DNA from: Mageeibacillus sp. UBA1243
GTDB taxonomy: Bacteria; Bacillota; Clostridia; UBA1212
Assembly (NCBI GenBank): GCA_002308595.1
Contig: DBWH01000001.1
Location: 1 to 34,911, forward strand
Length of the DNA: 34,911 nt
Direction: 5' to 3'
How positions within the stretch are numbered: the first letter of the stretch is position 1; every line of letters begins with the position of its first letter. Positions 16,752 to 25,544 of this stretch are shown in pieces. Made by a program: the position numbers and the translations under genes. The notes under the pieces were generated by a model. It was given only the letters and a program-made list of their open reading frames with translations. It made no database searches and was not told where the DNA came from.

Positions 16752-16789
16752 AAAAAAGCGCGACGCCGAAATCCGGTATCACGCTTTTT
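16752..16789 (-). terminator. Terminator at the end of the ribosomal cluster
   Basis: On the minus strand AAAAAGCG and CGCTTTTTT close a stem that also contains CCG/CGG inside; a T-run follows. It lies 75 bp after the rplQ stop. The A/T ends make it symmetrical. Confidence 0.75.
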
Positions 16790-16864
16790 CTGCTTTTTCT
16801 TTTCAAAAATCAGTTTTGATTCAGCGCTCCCGGATTCGGAACGTCATTGATCAAGCTGAAATTC

Positions 16865-17386
16865 TCAGATGAGCTCAAGGATTGCCATGGGGGCACCGTC
16901 ACCGCGGCGAGCGCCGAGTTTAACGATTCTTGTGTAGCCGCCCTTCTTCTCCTTGTACTTGGGAGCGATCTCGTCGAAGAGTTTGTTAACAACTTTAACG
17001 TTGTTTCCGTCAGCATCCTTTACGGCATAGATGTAAGCGATAGCTCTTCTTCTTGCGGCAAGTCTCGAAGGCTTGTCTACTCTGCGGAGCTCGGTAACTG
17101 TCTCACGCTCTCTTACAGTGTAGTCATTTCCGTTCTTGGACTTCTTGTTGATTGTGATATATTTGCCTCTGGCATTCACCTTAGCTCTGCTGAAAGTAAC
17201 CTGCTTCGACTCGAAGTTGTCGGCTTCCTTCACAGCGGATGTGATAAGGCTCTCAGCAATGCTCTGAACTTCCTTGGCTCTTGTCTCGGTTGTAACGATT
17301 TTACCGTTCTGCAGAAGAGCTGTGACAAGGCCTCTGAGCATAGCCTTTCTTTGATCGCCGGTGCGACCTAACTTTCTATAACTCAT
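16865..17386 (-). CDS. rplQ: 50S ribosomal protein L17 with a large internal insertion
   Basis: L17 lies near the exit tunnel of the large subunit. Residues 1-50 ([20 protein letters not shown]...) and the end ([25 protein letters not shown]) are typical. At 173 residues it is about 50 longer than the usual 112-130: the extra part, about residues 56-110, is basic and lies between LITSA and the conserved [18 protein letters not shown] precedes the ATG. It is the last gene of the operon. Confidence 0.96.
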   Translation of the reverse strand: MSYRKLGRTGDQRKAMLRGLVTALLQNGKIVTTETRAKEVQSIAESLITSAVKEADNFESKQVTFSRAKVNARGKYITINKKSKNGNDYTVRERETVTELRRVDKPSRLAARRRAIAYIYAVKDADGNNVKVVNKLFDEIAPKYKEKKGGYTRIVKLGARRGDGAPMAILELI

Positions 17387-17410
17387 TTTTTATATCCTCC
17401 AATGGTAGAA

Positions 17411-18361
17411 TCAGTTTTCGATGGTCTCTCCGTACTTGACTCCGAGTTTGCTGAGCTTGCCCCTGATGTCCTCGATCGACTTGGCGCCAACGTTATGAAG
17501 CTTCTTTACTTCTTCGGGCGACATGTGAACGAGCTCGCCGACAGTGTTAACGCCGGCTCTCTTCAGAGCATTGAGCGGTCTCTGGTTGAGTTCAAGTTCT
17601 TCAATCGGTGTTGCAAGTACGTCGCTTGCGATTTCATTGTCCTGCGGAAGTTTAAGCACGTCGTCTTCTTCAAAAAGCTCGCCGCCTGTTACGAACAGGT
17701 TGAACTGGTTGATGAGAATCTGAGCAGCCTCTTTGAGAGCTTCATCAGGAGTAATTGCACCGTTTGTAGAGATTTCAATTGTCAGTTTCTCGTAGTCAGT
17801 AGCGTTGCCGACAAGTGTATTGTCGATCTTAACGTTGACTTTCTCGATAGGTGAGAAGATTGAATCTACGAAGATAACGCCAAGCGGCATACCGGCTTCC
17901 TTGTTCTTGTCAGCCTGCCTCCAGTTTCTACCCTTCTTGACTGTGATAACCATGTTCAGCTTTGCATCTTCGTTAAGAGTGCAAATGTACTGATCAGGAT
18001 TCAGAATCTCAACATCGGAGTTAAGTTCGATATCTCCGGCGGTGATGACGCCTGCGCCCTCTTTGTGGAGAACGATCTCAGTGGAATCGGTATAAAGTTT
18101 GAAGTTGACGCACTTAATATTGAGAACTATCTCGGTCACATCGTCAACAACACCCGGAATCGTCGAGAACTCATGTCTCACGCCGTCAATCTGAATCGAC
18201 GTAGCGGCAGCTCCTTCAAGCTGCGAGAGCATGATTCTTCTGAGCGAAGTTCCGATAGTGATGCCAAGACCTCTTGCGAGGGGCTCTACGACGAAAGTGC
18301 CCTGGCGGCCGTCTTCGGAAAGGTAAACATTCTCGAGTCTCGGTTTTTCAATATCAGCCAT
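17411..18361 (-). CDS. rpoA: RNA polymerase alpha subunit
   Basis: 316 residues. The N-terminal domain (to about 230) dimerises and holds beta and beta-prime; it contains the conserved GTSLRRIMLSQLEGAA. A linker leads to the C-terminal domain (about 245-316, LNALKRAGVNTVGEL and VGAKSIEDI), which binds UP elements and activators. AGGAGG is 6 bp upstream. Its place between rpsD and rplQ is the usual one. Confidence 0.98.
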   Translation of the reverse strand: MADIEKPRLENVYLSEDGRQGTFVVEPLARGLGITIGTSLRRIMLSQLEGAAATSIQIDGVRHEFSTIPGVVDDVTEIVLNIKCVNFKLYTDSTEIVLHKEGAGVITAGDIELNSDVEILNPDQYICTLNEDAKLNMVITVKKGRNWRQADKNKEAGMPLGVIFVDSIFSPIEKVNVKIDNTLVGNATDYEKLTIEISTNGAITPDEALKEAAQILINQFNLFVTGGELFEEDDVLKLPQDNEIASDVLATPIEELELNQRPLNALKRAGVNTVGELVHMSPEEVKKLHNVGAKSIEDIRGKLSKLGVKYGETIEN

Positions 18362-18385
18362 AATAAACCTCCTCTGAGCAAACTA

Positions 18386-19018
18386 TTATTTGCTGTACAA
18401 CTCGACAATCAAATGCTCCTTGATCTCAAAGTCTATGTCTTCACGCTTCGGAGCGGATACCACCTTTGCAGAATAATTGTCCCTGTCGTACTCAATCCAC
18501 TGAGGAACGAGACGTCCCGATGTGGTGGAAACTATGTCTTCGAGACACTTGATCTCGCGGCTGTTCTGAGCGATCGCGACAACGTCACCCTCTGAAACTC
18601 TGTAGGAAGGGATGTCCACTTTCTTACCGTTAACAGTGAAATGACCGTGTCTGACAAGCTGTCTTGCTTCCGCTCTTGACTGGCCGAGGCCTATGCGGTA
18701 AACAACGTTGTCAAGTCTTGATTCGAGAAGAACGAGCAGGTTTTCACCCGTAACACCCTTCTTCTTGCTTGCGAGATCAAAGTAATTTCTGAACTGCTTC
18801 TCAAGAACGCCGTAGTATCTCTTAACTTTCTGCTTTTCTCTGATCTGCACACCGTATTCAGAGGATTTCTTTCTGGCCTGAGCCGCACCGTGCTGGCCGG
18901 GTGCCTGATTTCTTTTCTCAAACGGGCAGTGTGCGGAAAAACATTTTTCGCCTTTGAGGAAAAGCTTGCAACCTTCTCTCCTGCAAAGACGGCATGATGC
19001 ATCTGTATATCTTGCCAT
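18386..19018 (-). CDS. rpsD: 30S ribosomal protein S4, zinc-type
   Basis: 210 residues. S4 starts assembly of the 30S body and binds 16S rRNA. The N-terminus has C9, C12, C26 and C31, the zinc-binding set kept in this variant and lost in E. coli. The S4 RNA-binding domain covers about 97-160 (SRLDNVVYRIGLG). S4 is an operon repressor in many bacteria, but no target fold was identified here. Confidence 0.98.
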   Translation of the reverse strand: MARYTDASCRLCRREGCKLFLKGEKCFSAHCPFEKRNQAPGQHGAAQARKKSSEYGVQIREKQKVKRYYGVLEKQFRNYFDLASKKKGVTGENLLVLLESRLDNVVYRIGLGQSRAEARQLVRHGHFTVNGKKVDIPSYRVSEGDVVAIAQNSREIKCLEDIVSTTSGRLVPQWIEYDRDNYSAKVVSAPKREDIDFEIKEHLIVELYSK

Positions 19019-19035
19019 TTTCTTACACCTCCATA

Positions 19036-19434
19036 TTATACACGTCTTCTCTTGGGCGGTCTGCAGCCGTTGTGAGGAACGGGCGTCTCATCCTTGATAA
19101 GGATAATTGACAGTCCTGCGGTGGAGAGTGCTCTGATGGCAGCTTCGCGGCCTTGTCCGGGTCCTCTTACGTAGACTTCTACATCCTTGAGACCGTGATC
19201 CATAGCAGCCTTGGCGGCCTGCTCTGAAGCGGACTGTGCAGCAAAAGGAGTGCTCTTCTTGGAGCCGCGGAATCCGAGTCCGCCTGCGCTTGCCCAAGAA
19301 ATTGCATTTCCTGCCAAATCTGTGATTGTTACGATAGTATTGTTGAAGCTGGAACGGATATGAGCCTGACCGTGTTCGATATTCTTACGTTCTTTACGCT
19401 TACCTCTAACTACTTTTTTAGTCTTAGCAGCCAT
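19036..19434 (-). CDS. rpsK: 30S ribosomal protein S11
   Basis: 132 residues, close to the usual length. Platform protein next to the mRNA exit. The conserved stretch [13 protein letters not shown] and the C-terminal basic PPKRRRV are present. GGAGG lies 10 bp before the ATG, and the gap to rpsM is 17 bp. Confidence 0.98.
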   Translation of the reverse strand: MAAKTKKVVRGKRKERKNIEHGQAHIRSSFNNTIVTITDLAGNAISWASAGGLGFRGSKKSTPFAAQSASEQAAKAAMDHGLKDVEVYVRGPGQGREAAIRALSTAGLSIILIKDETPVPHNGCRPPKRRRV

Positions 19435-19451
19435 TAGTCAAACCCTCCCCG

Positions 19452-19820
19452 TTATTTCTTCTTGCCGGCAACAGTCTTGCTGGGGCCTTTTCTTGTTCTG
19501 GCGTTTGTCTTGGTTCTCTGGCCGCGAACAGGAAGCTTGGCTTTGTGCCTTCTGCCTCTGTATGAGCCGTTTTCCATTAAACGCTTGATATTGAGACTGA
19601 CTTCTCTTCTGACGTCACCCTCAACAACATAGTCACGATCGATTACGTCTCTGATGGCGTTAACCTCGTCATCCGTAAGATCTTTTACTCTTGTATCCGG
19701 ATTGATACCGGTCTTGGCAATAATCTCTTTCGCCTTTGTATTGCCAATGCCGTAAATGTACGTAAGTCCGATTTCAACACGCTTTTCTCTCGGTAAGTCT
19801 ACACCCGCTATACGTGCCAT
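19452..19820 (-). CDS. rpsM: 30S ribosomal protein S13
   Basis: 122 residues. Head protein that touches the 50S subunit and P-site tRNA. It begins [21 protein letters not shown] and ends in the basic tail [15 protein letters not shown]. The helix-hairpin-helix region ([13 protein letters not shown]) is intact. GGAGGTG precedes the start. Confidence 0.98.
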   Translation of the reverse strand: MARIAGVDLPREKRVEIGLTYIYGIGNTKAKEIIAKTGINPDTRVKDLTDDEVNAIRDVIDRDYVVEGDVRREVSLNIKRLMENGSYRGRRHKAKLPVRGQRTKTNARTRKGPSKTVAGKKK

Positions 19821-19886
19821 TAGCTAAAACACCTCCATTTTTGGGTCAATGCATTTCTGCAACTTCGCAATTAATTATAAAGGAAG

Positions 19887-20003
19887 TCAGCCCTGTTTCT
19901 GCTTATGCTTCGGATAAGCATCACAGATAACCATAACTTTCCCGTGTCTCTTAATGATCTTGCATTTGTCGCAGATCGGTTTAACCGACGGTCTAACCTT
20001 CAT
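19887..20003 (-). CDS. rpmJ: 50S ribosomal protein L36, 38 aa, zinc-type
   Basis: A short gene read directly from the sequence: [10 protein letters not shown] starts the protein and PKHKQKQG ends it. The zinc ligands are C11, C14, C27 and H33. The usual protein has 37 residues with four residues between the last Cys and His; here there are five, so one residue is inserted (DAYPK). GGAGG lies before the ATG, and a 7-bp hairpin lies just upstream. Confidence 0.96.
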   Translation of the reverse strand: MKVRPSVKPICDKCKIIKRHGKVMVICDAYPKHKQKQG

Positions 20004-20020
20004 AATAATCCTCCTCATAA

Positions 20021-20040
20021 GCAGGCAGTTACGTGCCTGC
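20021..20040 (-). other. Hairpin between infA and rpmJ
   Basis: GCAGGCA (20021-20027) pairs perfectly with TGCCTGC (20034-20040) around a 6-nt loop. It sits immediately upstream of the rpmJ ribosome site in the 53-bp spacer. No T-run follows, so it is probably an RNA processing or stability element or a protein-binding site. Confidence 0.6.
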
Positions 20041-20056
20041 CTGAAATTTCAAATGT

Positions 20057-20272
20057 TTACTTTCGCCAAGTGATTCTGCCGCGATCGAGATCGTAGGGTG
20101 AAAGCTGAACTTTTACCTTGTCTCCGGCAATAATCTTAATATAGTTTGTTCTGAGTTTTCCGGAAATGTGAGCAGTCACAACATGTCCGTTTTCCAGGGT
20201 TACTTTGAAAACGCAGTTGGGCATGACGTCTGTGACAACGCCCTCAAGTTCGATAAAATCCTGTTTTGCCAA
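20057..20272 (-). CDS. infA: Translation initiation factor IF-1
   Basis: 71 residues with an OB fold that binds the ribosomal A site during initiation. The start codon is TTG (20272-20270), supported by GGAGG 9 bp upstream and by the standard [11 protein letters not shown] beginning; no ATG is available in a suitable place. A rare start codon on an initiation factor could tune its level. Confidence 0.97.
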   Translation of the reverse strand: MAKQDFIELEGVVTDVMPNCVFKVTLENGHVVTAHISGKLRTNYIKIIAGDKVKVQLSPYDLDRGRITWRK

Positions 20273-20290
20273 ACCTCAATTCCTCCTATA

Positions 20291-21055
20291 TTATATCAGC
20301 GTAGTAATTACGGGTTCTCCGTCCGTAACGATGATCGTATTCTCGTAGTGAGCTGAGAGTTTGCCGTCGGCAGTCCTTACAGTCCACTTGTTCTTATCGA
20401 TCTTCGTTGCGTAGCTTCCGGCGCAAATCATCGGTTCCACAGCAATCGCGATACCGGGAATGAACATGATTCCCTTGTATTTCGTCCTGTAATTCGGAAC
20501 CTCAGGATCTTCGTGGAGTTCTCTTCCTATTCCGTGACCGGTGAATTCACGGACGACAGAGTAACCATTCGACTCTGCATGGTCTTGTACGGCTCCGGAG
20601 ATGTCAATCACACGTTTTCCGGGGACGGCGTTCTTGATACCTTCAAAAAAGCATTCCCTGGTAACGCGGACCAGCCGCGACGTCTCTTCGCTGCACTCGC
20701 CCACTGCATAAGTTCTGGCCGCATCTCCCTGGTAACCCTTGTAGGAACATCCGACATCGATTGTTACGATATCGCCGTCTTTTAAAACGCGTTTATCCGG
20801 TATACCATGGATAATCTCGTCATTCACCGACGCACACACACTTGCTGGGAATGGCGGAGCACCATAAATACCGGGTTGTCCCTTGAAGGACGGGAGCGCA
20901 CCATTTTTCATTATAACACCCTCACAATATTTGTCAAGCTCTTTTGTGGTTATTCCGGGCTTAACAATATCGTTGAGAGCCTCGAGAAGTTCCGCCAGAA
21001 TTCTTCCGGCGGACTTCATCAATTCGATTTCATATTTCGACTTAGTATAGAGCAT
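20291..21055 (-). CDS. map: Methionine aminopeptidase, type I
   Basis: 254 residues; removes the initiator Met from new proteins. The five metal ligands are visible: Asp in TIDVG, Asp in GDAAR, His in GHGIG, Glu in VEPM and Glu in HYENT. The N-terminal extension with a zinc finger found in some types is absent. The ribosome site (GAGG, about 13 bp upstream) is weak. It lies between adk and infA as usual in Firmicutes. Confidence 0.98.
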   Translation of the reverse strand: MLYTKSKYEIELMKSAGRILAELLEALNDIVKPGITTKELDKYCEGVIMKNGALPSFKGQPGIYGAPPFPASVCASVNDEIIHGIPDKRVLKDGDIVTIDVGCSYKGYQGDAARTYAVGECSEETSRLVRVTRECFFEGIKNAVPGKRVIDISGAVQDHAESNGYSVVREFTGHGIGRELHEDPEVPNYRTKYKGIMFIPGIAIAVEPMICAGSYATKIDKNKWTVRTADGKLSAHYENTIIVTDGEPVITTLI

Positions 21056-21096
21056 TTTTGAATCAACCTCTATGATATTTCCGTCGTTTGAATCTC

Positions 21097-21750
21097 TCAG
21101 ATTTTCCTGTTGATCAGTGCCCTGATCGTGTTGTTGAGAGACTGTTCAATGCCGTTCACGCCCTGGCTCTCGATGAGATTGCCCTTGGCTTTGTAATACT
21201 CGATAAGCGGCTCTGTCGACTCATGGTATTCTTTAAACCTTTTCTGGATGACGTCCGGCTGATCGTCGTCGCGGAGGATGACTTCTGTTCCGCAAACGTC
21301 GCAGTTGACTCCGTTCTTCGGAGGTCTGTGGCCAAGGTGATAAGTCGCCTTGCACTCCGGGCAGTAGCGTCTCTGGGAAAGCCTCTCGACGATCTCGTCC
21401 TCGTCAATCACGATGTTTACGACGATGTCGAGTTTTTTGCCCTCGCTTGCGAGGAACCTGTCAAGCATCTCTGCCTGGGGAATCGTTCTCGGGAATCCGT
21501 CAAGGATTGCACCGTTTGCGCAGTCAGGCTTCTTGAGTCTGTCTTCAACTATCGAGAACGTTACTTCGTCCGGAACAAGTTTTCCGTTGTTTATATATGA
21601 CGCGGCAAGCTTGCCGAGTTCTGTGCCTTCTTTAATGTTTGATCTGAAGATATCTCCCGTCGAAATGTGGGGAATCTCAAGGATGGATGCAAGCTTGACT
21701 GCCTGCGTACCTTTGCCGGCGCCGGGAGCGCCGAGAAGCATGATTATCAT
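21097..21750 (-). CDS. adk: Adenylate kinase, zinc-bearing long form
   Basis: 217 residues; interconverts 2 ADP with ATP and AMP. The P-loop is GAPGAGKGT (residues 7-15). The LID domain has a four-Cys zinc site (CPEC and CDVC), the Gram-positive form. GGAGGG precedes the start. It is preceded by an unusually long structured spacer after secY (21811-21880). Confidence 0.98.
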   Translation of the reverse strand: MIIMLLGAPGAGKGTQAVKLASILEIPHISTGDIFRSNIKEGTELGKLAASYINNGKLVPDEVTFSIVEDRLKKPDCANGAILDGFPRTIPQAEMLDRFLASEGKKLDIVVNIVIDEDEIVERLSQRRYCPECKATYHLGHRPPKNGVNCDVCGTEVILRDDDQPDVIQKRFKEYHESTEPLIEYYKAKGNLIESQGVNGIEQSLNNTIRALINRKI

Positions 21751-21810
21751 TTATAACCCTCCGGTTGTATTTGCGCCTCTTTAACCGCGGCGCCTCAATG
21801 GCTCAAACAT

Positions 21811-21880
21811 GGCGTCGACCCGGATTTCTGCATTTCGGCTCTTTCGGAGCCTTAAGCGCAGTTTGTTTCGGGACGGCGCC
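21811..21880 (-). ncRNA. Long hairpin in the secY-adk spacer (candidate structured leader)
   Basis: Three nested stems: 21811-21822 with 21869-21880 (12 positions, two mismatches), CTGC/GCAG (21828-21831 with 21858-21861) and GGCTC/GAGCC (21837-21841 with 21847-21851, 5-nt loop). It lies in the 165-bp spacer, about 60 nt before the adk start. No T-run follows. It could be a protein-binding leader or a stabilising element. Confidence 0.6.
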
Positions 21881-21915
21881 ATATTATTGCTTTTAGGGGT
21901 TTTCCCTTGGCGTTA

Positions 21916-23292
21916 TCAGCCGAGGAAGCCGCCCTTTCCGGCTTTGTAGTGTCTCATCATGAGCTGCGTTTCAAGAGTCTTTACAGTCTCGAGGGCAACG
22001 CCGACCATAATGAGGATCGATGTACCGCCAAGCCAGAGGTTGAGCGATTCCGTGTTCTGAAGACCCGGTATTGCCTCGCAGATGGCTCCGAGAATGTTCG
22101 GGAGAATTGCGAGGATCGCGAGGAAGATTGAACCGAACCATGTGAGTTTGCGCTGAATCTTGGCGATGTACTGCGCGGTAACTTTTCTGTTTCCGGATCT
22201 GACCTCTGTGAGCTGGCCGCCGTTTTGAATGATGTTGTTCGCGTACTCCTTAGGATCAAAGTAGACCATGTTGTAGAAGAACGTGAATCCGATGATGAGC
22301 GCTGCGTAGAGCACGATGTACCACCACTGCTTTGTGAAGTAGGTAGTGAACCAGCTTGCCGCACTGCTGTTGACGAGCGCTGCGATCGTTCCGGGGAACT
22401 GGAGCAGCGACATTGCGAAGATGATCGGCAGAACGCCTGCGGAGTTGACTTTAAGCGGGATGTAGCTCTTCTGTCCGCCCATGACCTTGCGGCCGACAAC
22501 TCTCTGAGCATAGACAACGCCAAGTCTTCTTTCGCCCGACTCCATCCATACAACCGCTACGATAACGACGAGGAATACGAGCAGGACTGAAAGTGCGAGA
22601 GGTACGTGTCTGTACCAGCCGTTGGCGACAACATTGCCGTTTGTGAAGGAGCTCTTGCCTGTGATTGCGATTGCAACCAGTGTTCCGATCCACGACGGGG
22701 CTCTTGCGATGATACCCGCGAAGATGAGCATTGAGATACCGTTTCCGATTCCGACTTCGGTAATCTTGTCACCGAGCCATGTGAGGAACGAGGTACCGGC
22801 AACGAGCGAGAGGACTACGAGCAGGAATACGAATACCTGGCCGGCCTGTCCGCCGAATTTTCCGGTAAGAAGGGTTCCGCCCTGGTTCTGCTTCATGTTT
22901 ACGTAAAGCATGATAGCCTGGAAGATTGCGAGACCTGCAGCCGTGTACTTGGTGATACGGGAGAGTTTCTTTCTTCCTTCGGGTCCTTCTTTTGACCACT
23001 TCTCGAATGCGGGGATGGCAACTGTAAGCAGCTGGATGATAATCGAAGCGTTAATGTACGGTGAGATACCCATCGCGAACAATGACGTGTTCGACATAGC
23101 GCCGCCTGTCAGAAGATCCCAGAACTGAGCAAGACCTGTGTCGGTGAGGTTCCAGACAACGTTTGCATTGATACCCGGTACCGGGATCCAGCAGCCGATT
23201 CTGAAGATCAGGATGAGCAGAAGCGTCATGAAAATCTTTTTCCGGATTGTAGGTTCCTTGAAAGATTTAACGATAATAGACCAAAGTCCCAT
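21916..23292 (-). CDS. secY: Protein translocase subunit SecY
   Basis: 458 residues with ten membrane helices; the central channel of the SecYEG translocon. It begins MGLWSIIVKSFKEPTIRKKI and includes FMTLLLILIFRIG for helix 1. The start ATG shares one base with the rplO stop (TGATG), implying tight coupling. This is the usual place at the end of the spc genes. Confidence 0.97.
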   Translation of the reverse strand: MGLWSIIVKSFKEPTIRKKIFMTLLLILIFRIGCWIPVPGINANVVWNLTDTGLAQFWDLLTGGAMSNTSLFAMGISPYINASIIIQLLTVAIPAFEKWSKEGPEGRKKLSRITKYTAAGLAIFQAIMLYVNMKQNQGGTLLTGKFGGQAGQVFVFLLVVLSLVAGTSFLTWLGDKITEVGIGNGISMLIFAGIIARAPSWIGTLVAIAITGKSSFTNGNVVANGWYRHVPLALSVLLVFLVVIVAVVWMESGERRLGVVYAQRVVGRKVMGGQKSYIPLKVNSAGVLPIIFAMSLLQFPGTIAALVNSSAASWFTTYFTKQWWYIVLYAALIIGFTFFYNMVYFDPKEYANNIIQNGGQLTEVRSGNRKVTAQYIAKIQRKLTWFGSIFLAILAILPNILGAICEAIPGLQNTESLNLWLGGTSILIMVGVALETVKTLETQLMMRHYKAGKGGFLG

Positions 23293-23735
23293 CAGACCAC
23301 CTCAGCCTTTCCTCCCAAGCCTTCAATCTTTTCTGCAGCCGACTTAGAAAATCTTGCGGCTTTGACAGTTAACTTCTTCTCGAGCTTTCCACTGCCAAGC
23401 ACGCTGAGTCCATCGTATACATTCTTAATGATGCCGGCCTCGACAAGAGCCGCTGCATCTACTACGGATCCGTTTTCAAAGCAGTTCAGACTGCCGATAT
23501 TGATTTCCGCATAGTGGTTAGCAAATATTTTGTTGTTGAATCCCCTCTTAGGCATTCTTCTGTAGAGCGGAGTCTGGCCGCCTTCGAAGCCGGGTCTGAT
23601 GTTGCCGCCGGAGCGTGCTTTCTGGCCCTTGTGTCCGCGTCCAGCGGTCTTACCGTTTCCGCTTCCGTGGCCCTGGCCTTTTCTGAAGGGGTCTCTCTTT
23701 GCACCATCTGCTGGTCTTAAATCATTAAGTTTCAT
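23292..23735 (-). CDS. rplO: 50S ribosomal protein L15
   Basis: 147 residues. Late assembly protein of the 50S. The typical basic Gly/Lys/Arg-rich N-terminus (GKGQGHGSGNGKTAGRGHKG) and the FEGGQTPLYRRMPKRGF motif are present. The ATG follows GGAGG, and the stop overlaps the secY start by one base. Confidence 0.98.
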   Translation of the reverse strand: MKLNDLRPADGAKRDPFRKGQGHGSGNGKTAGRGHKGQKARSGGNIRPGFEGGQTPLYRRMPKRGFNNKIFANHYAEINIGSLNCFENGSVVDAAALVEAGIIKNVYDGLSVLGSGKLEKKLTVKAARFSKSAAEKIEGLGGKAEVV

Positions 23736-23748
23736 TTTCCTGTCCTCC

Positions 23749-23922
23749 TTAATTCTCTTCGACCTTTACGAGGTGACTCACAACTCTGATCATTCCGCGA
23801 ATCTGCTCGTTATCGGGTTTTTCTACGCTGTGGCCGATCTTTCTGAGACCGAGCGCTTTGAGTGTGGCACGCTGATTCTCAACTATGCCGTACACACTTT
23901 TGGTGAGAGTAATTTTAAGCAT
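23749..23922 (-). CDS. rpmD: 50S ribosomal protein L30
   Basis: 57 residues with the ferredoxin-like core ([13 protein letters not shown] and [13 protein letters not shown]). I chose the ATG at 23922, with GGGAGGA 8 bp before it; the upstream extension has no ribosome site of its own. Confidence 0.97.
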   Translation of the reverse strand: MLKITLTKSVYGIVENQRATLKALGLRKIGHSVEKPDNEQIRGMIRVVSHLVKVEEN

Positions 23923-23936
23923 TTCATTTCCTCCCG

Positions 23937-24434
23937 TCAAATCTCGTCAACGTTCTTACCGCGAACGTTTGCAACAGACTCAGCTGTTACCAGGTTGCGG
24001 AGAGCGTCCATTGTTGCCATGACAACATTGCAAGCGTTGTTGGATCTCAGTGACTTTGTTCTGATATCCTTGAGGCCTGCGAGCTCAACAACTGCACGGG
24101 CGGCGCCGCCGGCGATAACACCGGTACCTTTTCCGGCCGGCTTGAGAAGGACTTCTCCTGCTCCGTATGTGCCGATAATCTCGTGGGGAATCGTGGTGCC
24201 TACCATCGGAACCGCGATCATGTTCTTCTTGGCGGCTGCAACTGCTTTCTTTACCGCATCCGGTACTTCGGCAGCCTTGCCCATGCCTGCGCCTACGTGA
24301 CCGTTCTCGTCACCGACAACTACCAGCGCATTCCATCTCATGTTTTTACCGCCCTTCACGACCTTGGTTACTTTGCCGAGATGGACAAGCTTCTCTGTAT
24401 ACTCACTTTTATTAGCTTGATTGTTACGTTCCAT
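23937..24434 (-). CDS. rpsE: 30S ribosomal protein S5
   Basis: 165 residues. Binds near the decoding centre and affects fidelity. I chose the ATG at 24434 (AAGGAG 7 bp upstream); a further upstream Met would overlap rplR. The double-stranded RNA-binding-like domain and the GAGGVIAGG-type loop ([13 protein letters not shown]) are clear. Confidence 0.97.
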   Translation of the reverse strand: MERNNQANKSEYTEKLVHLGKVTKVVKGGKNMRWNALVVVGDENGHVGAGMGKAAEVPDAVKKAVAAAKKNMIAVPMVGTTIPHEIIGTYGAGEVLLKPAGKGTGVIAGGAARAVVELAGLKDIRTKSLRSNNACNVVMATMDALRNLVTAESVANVRGKNVDEI

Positions 24435-24453
24435 GTCACTTTCTCCTTCGGTA

Positions 24454-24822
24454 TCAGAAATCAAGACCTGCTTCACGAGCGGCGTCTGCAAGTGCCTTTA
24501 CGCGTCCGTGGTAGGGGTAACCGCCGCGGTCGAATACGACCTCTTTGATTCCCTTTTCAGCTGCTCTTTCGCCAATGAGTTTGCCGACTGCCTTAGCTGC
24601 CTCAACGTTTCCGCCGTAAGCGAATTCAGCTTTGATAGCCTTGTCGAGTGATGAAGCTGCAGCAAGAGTGTGGCCGACTGAATCGTCAATGATCTGCACT
24701 GAGATGTTAGCAATGCTCCTGTAAACACAGAGTCTCGGGCGCTCGCTTGTTCCAATGACTTTTTTCCTTACGCGGAGATGCCTTCTTTTGCGATCCGCAT
24801 TTTTATCGATTTTCTTAATCAT
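24454..24822 (-). CDS. rplR: 50S ribosomal protein L18
   Basis: 122 residues; binds 5S rRNA with L5. The basic N-terminus ([16 protein letters not shown]) and the ending [24 protein letters not shown] are standard. Confidence 0.98.
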   Translation of the reverse strand: MIKKIDKNADRKRRHLRVRKKVIGTSERPRLCVYRSIANISVQIIDDSVGHTLAAASSLDKAIKAEFAYGGNVEAAKAVGKLIGERAAEKGIKEVVFDRGGYPYHGRVKALADAAREAGLDF

Positions 24823-24841
24823 TTAAGCTGCACTCCCTTCT

Positions 24842-25387
24842 TTACTTCTTAGCGCCGGTCTTGCCTTCTTTGCGCCTTACAACCTCATAGTCGTACTTGA
24901 TACCTTTACCCTTGTAAGGTTCAGGCTTACGTGTAGCGCGAATCTTGGCAGCGAAAGCTCCGACAGCTTGCTTGTCAGCACCCTTAACAACGATTTTGTT
25001 CTGTGCGGGCACTTCTACTGTAATTCCTTCAGGCTCTTCGATATCTACCGGGTGGGAGAAACCAACGTTGAGAGTGAGAACCTTGCCGGCTTTAGATGCT
25101 CTGTAACCGACACCGTTGATCTCCAGGTTCTTTACGAAACCCTTTGTGACACCGTCAACCATGTTCTGGATGAGGCTGCGGGTAAGTCCGTGAAGACTTC
25201 TGTCGAACTTGTCGTCTGAGCTTCTCTCAACTACAACTGCAGCACCCTCTTTTTTGATGGTGATTCTTGAGTTGAATGTCTCTGTGAGCTGACCGTTGGG
25301 GCCCTTGACGGTAACAACGTTTCCGTCGGCAATGTCAACTGTCACACCAGCCGGGATTGCAATCGGTTTTTTTCCGATTCTTGACAT
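24842..25387 (-). CDS. rplF: 50S ribosomal protein L6
   Basis: 181 residues in two related domains; sits near the sarcin-ricin loop. It begins [17 protein letters not shown] and has the conserved [11 protein letters not shown] near the end. GGAGGA lies 8 bp before the ATG. It is preceded by an unusual 157-bp spacer after rpsH. Confidence 0.98.
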   Translation of the reverse strand: MSRIGKKPIAIPAGVTVDIADGNVVTVKGPNGQLTETFNSRITIKKEGAAVVVERSSDDKFDRSLHGLTRSLIQNMVDGVTKGFVKNLEINGVGYRASKAGKVLTLNVGFSHPVDIEEPEGITVEVPAQNKIVVKGADKQAVGAFAAKIRATRKPEPYKGKGIKYDYEVVRRKEGKTGAKK

Positions 25388-25414
25388 AAATGTATCCTCC
25401 GATCTTAAGATTCC

Positions 25415-25437
25415 GAACCGCCTTTCGTTTGCGGTCC
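25415..25437 (-). other. Second hairpin in the rpsH-rplF spacer
   Basis: GAACCGC (25415-25421) pairs with GCGGTCC (25431-25437) with one wobble, around a 9-nt loop. It lies just upstream of the rplF ribosome site and may affect rplF translation. Confidence 0.5.
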
Positions 25438-25491
25438 ATTTCAGATTTTCACGCCTCTCTGCGCTTGTAAAAAGCCCAGGAGACAGTTTAT

Positions 25492-25544
25492 TTGAAGCGG
25501 CGCTTAACTTGAGGCAGTGCTTAACTAAGCGCCGCGTTCAAGTT
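25492..25544 (-). ncRNA. Bistable structured element after rpsH
   Basis: On the minus strand GCGGCGCTTA pairs perfectly with TAAGCGCCGC (25526-25535 with 25497-25506), extended by TTGAA/TTCAA with one bulge. An alternative fold uses AACTTGA (25538-25544) with TCAAGTT (25506-25512) plus a short GCTTA/TAAGC stem. The two folds exclude each other. It begins directly after the rpsH stop. Confidence 0.6.

Noticed and set aside
16711..16864. Manganese riboswitch (yybP-ykoY) upstream of mntP
   Set aside because: The characteristic conserved loops are not seen; the space contains only the rplQ terminator and one short hairpin.
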